Positions 45,206-56,523 of a DNA stretch of 64,000 bases are shown piece by piece. Source of the stretch: Centrapalus pauciflorus (lineage: Eukaryota > Streptophyta > Magnoliopsida > Asterales > Asteraceae); contig JAANYP010009673.1 in assembly GCA_020465985.1 (NCBI GenBank), forward strand, positions 179,483 to 243,482. Reading direction: 5' to 3'. Under the pieces are notes generated by a model that was not told the DNA's origin, searched no databases, and saw nothing but the letters and a program-made list of their open reading frames with translations. Position 1 is the stretch's first letter. Each line of letters starts with the position of its first letter. A program made the position numbers and the translations under genes.

Positions 45206-45722
45206 GAGTTTTAGTTTTAATCAAACTCTAATATAATAATATAATATAAATCTTAATAATTATCTTTATTATTTAAACTTTATATAATTATCTCTATAAT
45301 TATATATCCACTAAATAATATTAATCTTTTATATATTATCTAATAATATATAAATGACTAGATAATTATTTATAATTATCTCTTATTTATTTATTTATAA
45401 TTATCCATCTAATTATCAAATAATAGATGATAATACTAATTCAAATAAATGCATCTTTTATTTAAAATCCAATACTAAATAAAAAACTAGATAATTATTT
45501 AATTATTATCCAATGACAATTAAATCACTACAATATCTAATATTGTACTTTTAGTCCCCGTACTTTGAGATATAATTAATCACCCATTAATTTTATCTCA
45601 ATAATTATTTCGTGTTGTAAACAATATCCAATATTATTTATTCAATAGTTTAATTGCATATGCTCAGTTGTGCTCATCGGTGTGACCCTCAAGTGTTTTA
45701 TTAAATCAGCCATGATGAAGTG
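44212..45722 (-). repeat. 5' LTR (right copy) of the LARD-like element, enlarged
   Basis: Matches the left LTR before and after its TA run. It is longer because a ~424-bp inverted-repeat element (44701-45124) sits in the microsatellite. After 'cagccatgatg' (about 45716) it diverges from the left copy and joins another LTR-like sequence. Confidence 0.8.
44701..45124. mobile_element. TA-inserted inverted-repeat element, about 424 bp
   Basis: The ends 'tagaatcaggttcatcagcg' and, in reverse, 'tagagtcaggttcaaaatag' form an imperfect inverted pair between TA runs. The interior has 'aatgtgaatgatcattcacat' palindromes shared with the 6540 element. Its right arm (gtgcacccgaaggtaccaac in reverse) is shared with the 22120 and 19381 elements. 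The sister LTR at 37418 has an uninterrupted TA run at the same place, so this is an insertion. Confidence 0.8.
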
Positions 45723-46270
45723 GTACATAAAACATAATCAAACATAGAGGGTTTAGTAATCGTACCAGATTGCACCATTGCAATGAGATTACCACACAGA
45801 AAAGCTTTAGGTGATCCACACACGCTTCACCGTTGAACCGCGACGCTAGATATCGCAATGATACGATCGAAAACCGAAACCCCGTGAGGGTTGCTATGTT
45901 CGGCCGAGAGAGAGAGCAAGAGAAAGGTGGGGCCGATTTTTTTTCACACCAAAAAAAACTTCCTAGGGTTTCACCCTTAAACCCTTAATTATAATCCTTG
46001 TAGTTATCTATAGGTTATAGATAATTACTAATATTTAACTAAATAAATAATTCTAGTAATTATCTATTAGTTAATTAGCATTTATCTATAAGGAAAAATT
46101 ATAAATATTATCTAATAACATTTACTATTATCCTATAAATATATCCTTTCATAATATCAAATATTACTATTATCTAATAACATTTATAATTATCCTATAA
46201 AAATATCATTTCATTAAATCAAATATTACTAATCGGTCCCTCAATTTTCGATCGACTTAATCATCCATTA
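45723..46270 (-). mobile_element. Partial LTR of a related family, fused to the LARD LTR
   Basis: 'acataaaacataatcaaaca ... aatcgtacc' resembles the start of the LARD LTR's own internal block near 44318-44360. Later 'ggtccctcaattttcgatcgacttaatcatccatta' mirrors the 'tagtccccgtactttgag...aatcatccattaa' block near 45548-45590. It therefore looks like a second, related LTR joined to the first. It is cut at 46271 by another LTR. Confidence 0.5.
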
Positions 46271-46560
46271 TGTGAATTTAGATTCCTATCAAACAGTCAA
46301 TAACTACAACAATCAATCAAGAACAAGAACAATTAAAACTAATCGAATGATTAGATTGATGACTGAATGATTACAAAGGAGAAGTTTCAAAACACTGTTG
46401 CCCTAGATCTTGAATTCCGTGCGTATACAATTTAGAATGTCAGATCACTACTTTTCAATTACAAAGTCAAACTACTATTTATATACATTTTACAACTATG
46501 AACTAATTTCAAAAGATACCCTAGACTTTGTATTTTATCAACCCAAACGATATTCCAACA
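46271..46560 (-). repeat. LTR (290 bp) related to the 9235 element, with polypurine tract
   Basis: On the minus strand it begins TGTTGGAATATCG and ends 'aatctaaattcaca'. Block by block it resembles the 9235 LTR ('gtctagggt', 'catagttgt', 'agtttgactttgtaat', 'tctgacatt', 'attcgattagtttta'). The adjacent ATCAAAGGGGGAGAT (46561-46575 in reverse) is a polypurine tract, so this is a 3' LTR. The rest of its element was pushed rightward by the Copia insertion and lies outside the window. Confidence 0.75.
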
Positions 46561-46578
46561 ATCTCCCCCTTTGATGGA

Positions 46579-47242
46579 TGTTAGGAAATATTCTAAGTAG
46601 TTCAAACTGTTAGTTAGACTTCTCAGACTGTTAGTAGAATTTCTATGTAAGTACAAAGTTCATGCTGTTAGTTGAAGAAGTTCGAGCTGCTAGTATAAAA
46701 GTTCATGCTGCCAGAGTAATTTCACTCAAGCTGCTCTGCTCAAAGCTGCTAAGTGATTCAAGCTGCTCAACAGTTTCATAAACAGAAAGTGCTGATATTC
46801 AGGAAAAGATATTTACACGAAGATTCCAGCATATCTACTATCAGAGAAGTCAGAGTCCTTCAAGGAAACAAATCAGGAAGCTTTATAAATACATAGAATA
46901 GGTTTTTCTATTGTAATCAAGTTTCTGCATATTCAAGTTTGTAATTGCTTTTTGTTTAAGTTTTCATAAGCCTCTAAGGTTGTAAAACCCTAAGAACAAT
47001 TTGTGTTCTTCGTCTAATCAAACAGATTAGAGGTGATTGTAATCATTCTGATTCAGCAATACAAGCAATTTTGTTTATTCATTTATGTTTATCTGTTATT
47101 GATTCTGAAAGCTTTTATAAAAGTAATTAAGTGTTATTCCGCAAACTTCTTAATTAGACTTTGATTTAATACAAGATTATTGGTTTACACTCTGATCAAT
47201 TCAAATCAGTTAATCTTAGGTAGTTAAATTCAGATCCTGACA
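46579..47242 (+). repeat. 5' LTR (664 bp) of the Copia element
   Basis: Begins TGTTAGGAAATATTC and ends CAGATCCTGACA. A TATAAAT box at about 46884 is the likely promoter. The U3 part contains many 'caagctgct' and 'gttcatgctg' motifs. Confidence 0.85.
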
Positions 47243-47244
47243 AG

Positions 47245-47258
47245 TGGTATAAGAGCCA
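47245..47258 (+). other. Primer-binding site of the Copia element
   Basis: TGGTATAAGAGCCA, one base different from the usual TGGTATCAGAGCCA match to initiator Met tRNA, two bases after the LTR. Confidence 0.85.
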
Positions 47259-47317
47259 CAGGTCGTTCTTTGTTTTTCAAAGTCGAAAGCTTTCATTTAA
47301 ACTTTTAATCTTTTACA

Positions 47318-49975
47318 ATGGAATTTGATAACAGCAGTAGTGGATCTGGGCAAGGACTCAAAGTGCCTATGCTCAAGCCCACTGAGTTTGAGATGTGGAA
47401 ACTCAGGATTCAACAGCATATTCAATTCATTGATTATGCCATATGGGAAGCTGTTGAATTTCCTCCTGCAGTCGATCCTGAACTTGATGCTGAGGGCAAA
47501 CCCATCAAAACTCCTCCAAAAACTGAACTTGAAAGAAAGGCTAGAATGAATGAAGTCAAGGCTCTTACACTTCTACAAATAGCCATTCCTAATGCATATC
47601 AACATCAGTTCAAAAAGTTTTATTCTGCTCATTCTCTTTGGATTGCTTTAGAGAAAAGATTTGCTGGTAATGCCAGCACCAAGAGAAATCAAAAGGATCT
47701 TTTGAAACAGCAGTATGAGAACTTTTCTGGTGGCAAGAATGAAAACCTTACTCAAATTTTTGACAGGTTCAACAAACTGATAAGTGAATTGGAAAGTGCA
47801 AAAGTCAGCCTGGATCAAGATGAGGTCAACAGAAAATTTCTTAGATCTCTTGGAGAAGAATGGACAGTTTATGCTGCTCAATGGAGAACAAAAGACACTC
47901 TTGATGAAATAGAACTGGATGATCTGTACAACAGTCTGAGAGTGTTTGAGACTGAGATTGACACTAAAAAGAAATCTCTTTCTTATAATCACAATACTGC
48001 TCTTCTGTCATCTGAAAAATCTAATTGCAGTGATTCCTTTTCAGGTGGTGATGGTAACTCTACTGAAGCTCACTATGAGGCTTTTGTTGCCAATGATGGA
48101 CTGTTTGCTCTAAATGCTGAAGATCTAGAACAGATTCATCCAGATGATCTAGAAGAGATGGATCTGAAATGGCAACATGCAATGCTGACCATGAGGGCCA
48201 AAAGGTTTCTGAAAAGAACTGGCAAAACCACCTTTACAGCCAGAGTAGAAGGCAAACCAGCTTTTGATAAGTCAAAAGTTAAGTGTTTTAAATGTCACAA
48301 ACTTGGTCACTTTGCTAGAGAATGCAGATCTCAAGGTCAACAGTCATCAAGGCCTCAGCAGACCAATCAAGCCTCATCATCACAAGCACTTGTCTCTCAA
48401 GAAGACAATGTGTTTGACTGGAGTGATCAGACAGAAGAAGTGTTTCAAAATCAGGCTCTAATGGCAGAAACATCAAATGTCTCCTCCACTGAACTACCAT
48501 CTGAGGTAAATTCTAAACTCTGCTCTCAAACATGCAAAAATATGGTTAAAAAGTACAGAGATCATAATGAGAGCATGTGTAAAACTCTAGCTAAGATGGA
48601 AGAAAGGAGATATGAATACATGCAAGCCATAGAAGATCTTGAAAAACAAATCAATGACTATAAGGATAATGAGATTCAAATGGGACATGATAGAACATAT
48701 CATGAGTGGGAGAAAAAGGAGCTAAATAAGAAAATAGAATCCCTAAATAAAAAAGTAGAAGAGACTGAACAAAAGGTGTTAGAGGCTAATAAGAAACTAG
48801 AATCTGTCAATATAGATCTAGGTAACATCAAATTGGCAAATCAAAAGCTGGAATACCTAATGGAAGTCCAATTTAAAGATATGGTAAAATCTCAGGTTAA
48901 TCCCAAAGAAGGTATAGGCTACAGAGCTACTCCACCCCCATACAACAACAAATACATTCATCTAATGAGTGAGGTTGCTGATAGGCTTGTCAATGAACCA
49001 TTAGATGAGTCTATGACTACTGTAGATCCTATCCTTGATAACAGTCATGAATCTAAAGAAGATCAGTTTCAAAATAGAGACTGTGAGTGCACAGCAGTTG
49101 AGAAAGAACACAAAACAATGAGTGCACCTATAGAAATCCAAATTCCCAATAAGAAAGGAAAGGAGAAGATGAGTGTATGCATTACTGCTTCACAGGTTTC
49201 TGTACCTTCTAACTGTAACACTGCATCTTCTTCAAAGAATAATAAAAAGGGTAAAAATGTTCTAGTCTGCACATGCCAAAAGCATGGTGTCCAAAAGTTT
49301 CCCAAACAACAGCAGGTAAGGGGAAATCAAAGGAACAAGAACCAGATGTTGTCCAATAAAACTGGTTCTCCAATCCAAACAGTCAAAAAATGCTTCCATT
49401 GTGGCAGGAAAAATCACTTGGCCAGGGATTGTTTTTATAAACCATCTGTTGCAAAACAGACTGTGTTTCATAAAAAGACAAACACTCAATATTTAAAAAA
49501 TTAAAAGGCCAAACCTCCTACTGCATCAGTTCCAAAGAAAACAATTGATCACATGTTCTCAAAAGCTAATAAGAAACAGTCCACACACCAAAAACAAGTT
49601 TTAGCTAAACCAAAGTTAAATTTTAAACAAATATGGTGTGTTAAAGGTAAAAACTCAGGTGAACCTGTTGATACAAATGTTGAAACTGCCAAGTCTAAAG
49701 TTGAGACTGCTAGTGCAAATTCTCAAGCTGTTAGCACTACAGACTCAATTCAGACTGGTAGGCTCAAAGTTGGGACTGGTAATGGATCATCTGAGACTGT
49801 TACTGAAAAGGATGGACAAAATACCTGGATACCTCATGTGATAACTAAGTACTCTCCACAAAATCCATCAGTGGATCTTACTAAGTATAAGAAATCAAAG
49901 ACATTATTTAGTTATGTTAATGCACAAGGACAACCCAAAACCAATTTGGTTTGGGTTTACTCCACTACTAACTAA
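47318..49975 (+). pseudogene. Copia gag polyprotein with in-frame stop
   Basis: The 728-aa frame starts MEFDNSSSGSGQGLKVPML. It has a UBN2-type gag domain (residues ~15-220, with 'MWKLRIQQHIQFIDYAIWEAV'), a CCHC zinc knuckle CFKCHKLGHFAREC (~321-334) and a long charged coiled coil (~410-540). A second CCHC, CFHCGRKNHLARDC, lies near 692-705. A TAA at 49502-49504 stops it, but the same frame reopens and runs to 49975. Gag assembles the cytoplasmic particle and binds element RNA. Two separated knuckles with a coiled coil between them is a long gag for Copia. The downstream pol is in another frame. Confidence 0.85.
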
Positions 49976-52900
49976 GCTTTTATTTGTGCATGGCAACCAC
50001 AGGTCACCTCATAAAACAAGATGGCATTTGGACAGTGGATGCTCTAGGCACATGACAGACAATTCTGAGTGCTTGTCAAATTTCAAAGGCTTTGAAGGAG
50101 GATTTGTTGCATTTGGAGGCAACTCTAAAGGAGGTAAGGTTACAGGTAAAGGTACTGTTAATGCAGGCAACATGATTTTCAATGATGTTTTGTATGTTGA
50201 ACAGCTTAAGTATAATTTATTGAGTGTGTCTCAAATCTGTGACAAACAAAATATTGTTTTGTTTACAGACTCTGAGTGCATTGTCCTTTCAAAAGATTTT
50301 AAAATTCCTGAAAACCTTGTTTTACTAAGAACACCAAGAAAGGACAATGTATATTGTTTGGACACAGAACTTTTATCCAAATCAAGTACTTTAAGCTGTT
50401 TGATATCTAAAGCATCATCCAATGAGTCTGCTCTTTGGCACAGAAGGATGTGTCACATGAACTTCAAATCCATGAATGTTTTAGTCAAAAAGTATCTGGT
50501 AAGAGGTTTACCACAAAAGGAGTTCATATGTGATGATCATTGTGTAGCATGTCTTAAAGGTAAGCAACACAAAACTTCTCATAAGGCTAAAGAAGTAAAT
50601 TCAATCTCATCTGCTCTTCATCTGATTCATATGGATCTATTTGGTCCAACATCTGTTTTGAGTTTGAATAAAAGGGCTTACTGTTTAGTCATTGTTGATG
50701 ATTTCACTAGATTCACTTGGGTTTACTTTCTTAGGTCTAAAGATGAAACTGCTGAGCTAGTTAAGTCATTTATTCTTAAGATAGAAAACCAATCTAACTC
50801 AAAGGTCAAGGTGATTAGATCAGACAATGGAACTGAGTTTAAAAATCATATTCTAATTAGTTTTTGTGAGTCCAAAGGTATTGCTAGGCAATATAGTGCA
50901 CCACGAACACCACAGCAAAATGGTGTAGCTGAAAGAAAGAACAGAACATTAATTGAGGCTGCTAGAACCATGTTAGCTGATTCAAAACTGCCAATGACCT
51001 TTTGGGCAGAAGTAGTCAATACAGCCTGTTATGTTCTAAATAGGGTTCATGTTGTTCAATCACAAGGGAAAACTCCATATGAGTTATTCCATAATAGACT
51101 ACCCCTAATAGCCTTTTTCAAATCTTTTGGCTGTCCATGTACCATTCTTCACACTAAGACTCACTTAGGGAAGTTTGAAAGTAAGGCTGAAGAAGGTTTC
51201 TTTGTAGGCTACTCAAATCAAAGCAAAACCTATAGAGTATATAACAGTGTGTCTAAAACCATTGAAGAAAGTGCCAATGTTGAATTTAATGAAAATACTG
51301 CAAATGTCAAAGGCACTGGTCCTGATTGGTTGTTTGATTTAGATTCACTAACAAATTCTCTGAGCTTTGTTGAGTATACTGCAGAAGCTGATGCAAACAG
51401 GATTGAAGCTGTCAACGCCAATGCTCATGCTGTCAATGCAAATTCTCATGCTGGTAGCACAAATGATCAAGCTGTTGGCACAAAGTTTCAAACTACTGCA
51501 GATTCAAACAATTGGGATGAGTATACAATTATACCTCTTCAGTCTTGTGACCCTCCAGGGGTTCTGAATGCTCAACATGATTCAAATCCTGACAATGAAG
51601 TGCAGCTCCCAAGTCCTGAAAGAACAGCTCCAACACAAAGAGAAACAGTCCCAGATTCAAGTCAAGCTGTTCCAGAAGCTAAACCATCCACTGGTCCTGA
51701 TGGAGATGATACAAATCTTGAATCCTCCTTTCAGACAGATAGAGAGCCTACACTCAGGGTTCACAAGTATCATCCTCTCAATCAAATAATGGGTGATCCA
51801 TGTACACCTGTGCAAACAAGGACAATGGTTCAAAATGAGACTGCTGCTGCTGAACAAGCAGTTCCTGAATTTAGTCTAGCTGCTTTTGAACATGCCTGTT
51901 TCATGTCTCAGCTAGAACCTAAAAAGTCATCAAAAGCTTTGAAAGATTCATCCTGGATTGAGGCAATGCAGGAAGAGCTACTACAATTCAAGATTCAGAA
52001 TGTATGGACACTTGTTGATCTTCCTAAAGGAAAGAGAGCCATTGGTACAAGATGGGTGTTCAGAAACAAGAAGGATGAGAGAGGGATAGTCATCAAGAAC
52101 AAAGCAAGACTAGTAGCACAAGGGTACACTCAAGAGGAAGGTATAGATTATGATGATGTATTTGCTCCAGTGGCAAGAATTGAAGCCATCAGACTGTTTT
52201 TGGCTTATGCAAGCTTCAAAGGTTTTAAAGTGTATCAAATGGATGTGAAGTCTGCTTTTCTATATGGCACAATTGAAGAGGAGGTCTATGTGTGTCAGCC
52301 TCCTGGTTTTGAGGACTACAAGTATCCAGACAGAGTCTACAAGCTAGACAAGGCTCTCTATGGACTCCATCAAGCTCCTAGAGCATGGTATGACACCCTA
52401 TCATCATATCTTCTACAAAATGGATTCAAGAGAGGCACTCTGGACAAAACACTATTCACAAAGTCCATCAAAGCTGAGATTCTGCTTGTACAAATATATG
52501 TTGATGACATCATCTTTGGCTCAACCAATGATTGTCTGTGCAAAGAGTTTGAGGCCTTAATGCACAAAAAGTTTCAAATGAGTTCAATGGGAGAACTCAC
52601 CTTCTTTCTAGGATTGCAGGTCAAGCAGAAGCCCACTGGTCTCTTCATAAGTCAATCAAAGTATGTTAAAGACATACTGGAAAAGTTTGGGTATCAAGAT
52701 ACCAAAGTTGCAAGTACTCCTATGGATCCTCACAAGCAGCTCCATACCGGCATAGATGTGGACATTCATTTATACAGATCTCTTATAGGATCTCTTATGT
52801 ATCTAACATCTTCTAGACCTGATATTATGTTTGCTGTTTGTGTGTGTGCTAGGTTTCAATGTTCTCCAAAGGACTCCCATTTGGTTGCTGTTAAGAGAAT

Positions 52901-53432
52901 CTTTAGATATCTCAAAGGCCAACCACATTTAGGCCTCTGGTATCCTAAAGAATCTCCTTTTGAACTAACAGCCTATTCTGAGAGTGATTATGGAGGATAC
53001 AACATTGACAGAAAATCCACAACTGGTGGATGTCAATACTTGGGAACAAGATTGGTCTCTTGGCAGTGCAAAAAGCAAACAACTGTCTCCACTTCATCTA
53101 CTGAAGCAGAATATGTAGCAGCTGCAAGTTGCTGCTCCCAAGTGATGTGGATTCAAAATCAACTGAGAGACTATGGTATGAATTTCCTATCCACTCCCAT
53201 TTATATTGACAATTCAAGTGCAATTAGCATTGTACAAAATCCAGTGAAATTTCCCAAAACCAAGCATATAGAAATTAGATTTCATTTTATAAGGGACTGC
53301 AATGAGAAGAAATTAATCTAAGTTACCAAAATTCATACTGATGATCAGTTAGCTGATCTATTTACAAAACCATTCGATGTAGGAAGATTCACCTTCCTAG
53401 TATCAAATATTGGTATGGTTAATATGGATTAA
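49976..53432 (+). pseudogene. Copia pol (protease, integrase, reverse transcriptase, RNase H), frameshifted
   Basis: The frame enters one register off from gag, near 49914-49980. Domains in order are: protease with WHLDSGCSRHMT (~50020); integrase zinc domain (H...H...CVAC, ~50440-50555); catalytic core with HMDLFGP, VDDFTRFTWVYF and RSDNGTEFK (~50625-50850); reverse transcriptase from WTLVDLPKGKRAIGTRWVF (~52010), QMDVKSAFLYG, LYGLHQAPRAWY and YVDDIIFGST (~52497); and RNase H with 'SESDYGGYN' and 'STSSTEAEYVAAA' (~52980-53130). A TAA at 53319-53321 truncates the last ~36 codons, which continue in frame to a stop at 53430-53432. The frameshift and stop make it inactive. Confidence 0.88.
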
Positions 53433-53453
53433 TTTGTTTATACATATGCTTGA

Positions 53454-53464
53454 TTAAGGGGGAG
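53454..53464 (+). other. Polypurine tract after Copia pol
   Basis: TTAAGGGGGAG lies 21 bases after the pol stop. It looks like a functional polypurine tract, yet no LTR follows; instead the extra ORF begins about 300 bases later. Confidence 0.65.
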
Positions 53465-53758
53465 TCACTGTTTCATTAGCAGTCGCCTAATTTTCAACTA
53501 ACAGCTTGAGTATTTTCTCAAGCTGCTAGTTCATTTTTCTCGGACTGTTAGTTGTTTCACTTGATCTGTCAAAGTGTGCAGGGTAATATGGTCATTTTCA
53601 TAAGTGTGTGCGCGGGTTTAGATATTTTTCAAAACCTTTAAAGGTTCCAGTTGCGTCCAATTGTAACTACCAGTTGCAAAATATCTTCCAGAACCCTTCT
53701 TGATTCTCTGAAACAATTCCCACGCACATCACCGAAACCCTAAATTCTTCGTTCATCC

Positions 53759-56523
53759 ATGGAGTTCGTCAAAGAACACAACTGTTTACCCTACTCTCTA
53801 AAACACACTGATCTTGAACCATTCCACGACATGATGGACTTCCTTCGAAGTTCCCATATCCATCATGCCCTTCACATCAATCCCACTATCTGCATATCTC
53901 ATATAGAACAGTTCTGGAAATACGCCTCAGTCAAAACTGTTAATGGAGTCACATCCTTGACATCCAAAATTGATGGCAACATTGTGTCTATCACTGAGGA
54001 AATCATACACCAACATCTGCATCTTCAAGATGCCTCAGGTATATCAGACCTACCTCTTACTGCTTTACATAATGGTCTTCATGCTATTGGATATAGGGGC
54101 CCTGCTGAATCTTTTACTTTCTTTAAAACAAATTTTGCCCCTAAGTGGAAATACCTTGTACATATTATTCAGCAATGTATAAGCCCAAAAAGAACTGGTT
54201 GGTCAGAATTTTCATCAAACATAGCCACTGCCTTAGTGTGTTTATCAACTGGCCAACAGTTCAATTTTTCAAATATGATTTTTCAGGGTATGCTAAGGCA
54301 TCATGCCCTAAAACATGGGAAATTTTTGATGTATCCTAGATTTTTGGCTGAAATTATTGCAAGAACTTGCAGTAATTTCCATGTACATAAAAGGATTCAT
54401 GTTTCCCATAGGCACTCTTTACCTTCAATAACAATGTTATGTATTGCCTTCTGCAATGTTGGACATCATTCCAAGAAACAGAGGAGAGGGTCCTGAGCAG
54501 GCTCAGCCAATCATTACTGCTTCACCCCCAGGACCCCAACCCACTCCTCCTGATACTCAAATGCCTTCTGTTCCTATTGTTAAGCCCACATCCCCAATCA
54601 TACTATACAAAAGGAAAAGAGGTCCAGGAGCTCCTTCCTCCTCAGCCCTCATACAAGAGCCAAATAACCCTGTGCAGGAGGACACTTCTGCACAGAATAT
54701 CCAAAGGGCACCCATTGAGGACACTCCCAACCTCAATCAGGAGGTGGACATCTCAACAGAGATTGTCCATATGGATTCTGTGGCTGACACTACTGTTGCT
54801 TCTACACAAGAGGCACAGGACAGTGCCAACATCAATAAGACCACACCCATGGCAACAGAAGGGGTGAATCTCAAAATATTCCTGTCTATATTGTCCTGGC
54901 TCCCTCGTCAAAGGAGAGATGATTGTTACTTACGGAATCTCAAATTTCCCGATGAGGTAGCCTGCTGGGACTTTGCTACTGGAAATTGCAAGTGGAGCCA
55001 ACGACCCACTAAAGCACCATCTGGAAGTCCCCAGTACCAAGAACAGAGGGGCCCAGAGGTTTCTACTTCTGGTATTCATGCCAGTGATATATCACAAGCA
55101 CCACATTCGTTTGCTGATCTTGAGGCTAGTCTGCAACTCATGTTATTGACAGATCCTAAGCTGCAACCTGTTGTAGCAATGTTGGAATACCATCAATCTG
55201 TCATTGCTGCATAGGGGGTACAAATAATTGCACTTAGACAAGCAGAAGCAGCTCAGAACCAAAGAATGGATTATCTCCATAAAGGGTTTACCCTCTGTGG
55301 GAATAAGATCATTAAGTTAGAGCAGATGATTCGAACCCAAGTGGCAAAGGTTGTAGGTCCTCCTGACCAAACCAATGCTTCCAAAAAGGGGGAGAATCAG
55401 GAGATTCCTCAATCAGTCCAAGCAGCTCCAACAGTCCAAGTTTCTAGGCTAGCAGTCTCAACAGCTTCTCAAGCTGTTAGCCTAGAAACTCAAGTTGCTT
55501 CTACAAGAGCAACTGGAGTTGTTATAAGAGAAGGAATTCAAGCTCCCATCAGTTCAGTCCAAGCTACATCTTCTACTACAAAAGATAAGGGCAAGGGTAT
55601 TCTCATTGAGTCTCCAAAGCACAAATTTTCTACTAGAGAAGCCCAGATTGCCTTTGATGCTGATATTGCCAGAAAGATAGCAGAAGAACAAGATCAGGCT
55701 TTAGACCAGCAAACCCATGCCCCAATGCAAGATGATGAAACCTTAGGAGATTACCTAAGAGGGTTTGTGGTCAAGCAAGGTGAAAGGAAGAGAAAGATGC
55801 CAACAGGGCATTCAAAGGCTGAGCATAGAAGATTTTTGATTAATTTTGCCTTTTCAGCTGGCATCCCAAAGAAGATGGCTCAGTCCATGAGCACAGAAAG
55901 GCTGCAAGATATCCATGACAAAGAAATGGAAAAACGTAAGGTAGACAAAGTCTCCCAAGAAGTCCAAAGATCACAAGATTCAGCTCAAGCTGGTATAAGT
56001 AATGTTCAAGCTGCTGCCAGTGATCCTGCTCCTTCTGTTCAAGCTGCTGCTCCTATTCCTTAATCAGAGGCAATTTCACAAGCAAAGCTTGATCAGGTTA
56101 AAAGGGTGTTGTTTGAGCATCAGCTACAAAAAGTGATGGAGATCGATATGTCCCTTGACCAGCATGATTTCTCAAAACCTCTTATTACTTACTGGTATGC
56201 TAAGCCAATGGATAACATTGACTTAAGATATCACTTTGTAGTAAGAAGAGAAACTGGACCTGAGGAAGAGTATAAAAGTATGATGCATATGGTTCAAGGG
56301 ATGACCAGAGATGAGCTAACAAGAATGTATCATGTTGGAACTGCAACTCAAGTTAGATCTTCCCTCCCACAAGTAAAGCAAGCCATTAAAGATTTGCAGA
56401 GCATTTTTGATCCTGAGTCAATAAGGAAGGATATAGAAGATGCCAAGGAGATGAAGATTGCACAAGTTGATCTGTTTGTCAAATCAAAGACTTACAGAAT
56501 CAGGTTTGCAAATGGATCCCGTA
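53759..56523 (+). pseudogene. Extra 3' ORF of the Copia element, broken and truncated
   Basis: Starts MEFVKEHNCLPYSLKHTDLE. The first ~200 residues hold 'HIEQFWKYASVK', 'VSITEEIIHQHLHLQD', 'WSEFSSNIATALVCLSTG' and 'FLMYPRFLAEIIAR', which align in order with the extra ORF of the 9235 element. A frame change near 54440-54496 leads into a proline/serine-rich middle. Stops occur at 55212-55214 and 56061-56063, each followed by open frame. The later part is charged, with probable coiled coil (~55640-55970), then a basic region. The Gypsy LTR at 56524 cuts it. The position matches a Sirevirus envelope-like ORF, but I see no signal peptide or transmembrane segment. Function unknown. Confidence 0.65.

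Larger units (their letters stand above)
37418..45722 (-). mobile_element. Non-autonomous Copia-type element (LARD-like) with ~1-kb LTRs
   Basis: Two LTRs beginning TGTTGGGAATTCGTAT (plus-strand view) lie at 37418-38437 and 44212-about 45722. A primer-site complement GGCTCTGATACCA (44198-44210) lies just inside the right LTR and GTGGGAGT-type purines lie inside the left LTR. The element therefore reads on the minus strand. The ~5.8-kb interior holds only a decayed gag (about 40440-41340), with no integrase, reverse transcriptase or RNase H. The remainder is noncoding. The right LTR lacks its last ~45 bp and has acquired another element. No target duplication can be assigned. Confidence 0.75.

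Noticed and set aside
46579..56523. Possible integrated pararetrovirus or other true virus
   Set aside because: Domain order protease-integrase-RT-RNase H with LTRs, primer site and target duplications is that of Copia retrotransposons; no movement protein, coat or viral RT signature was seen.
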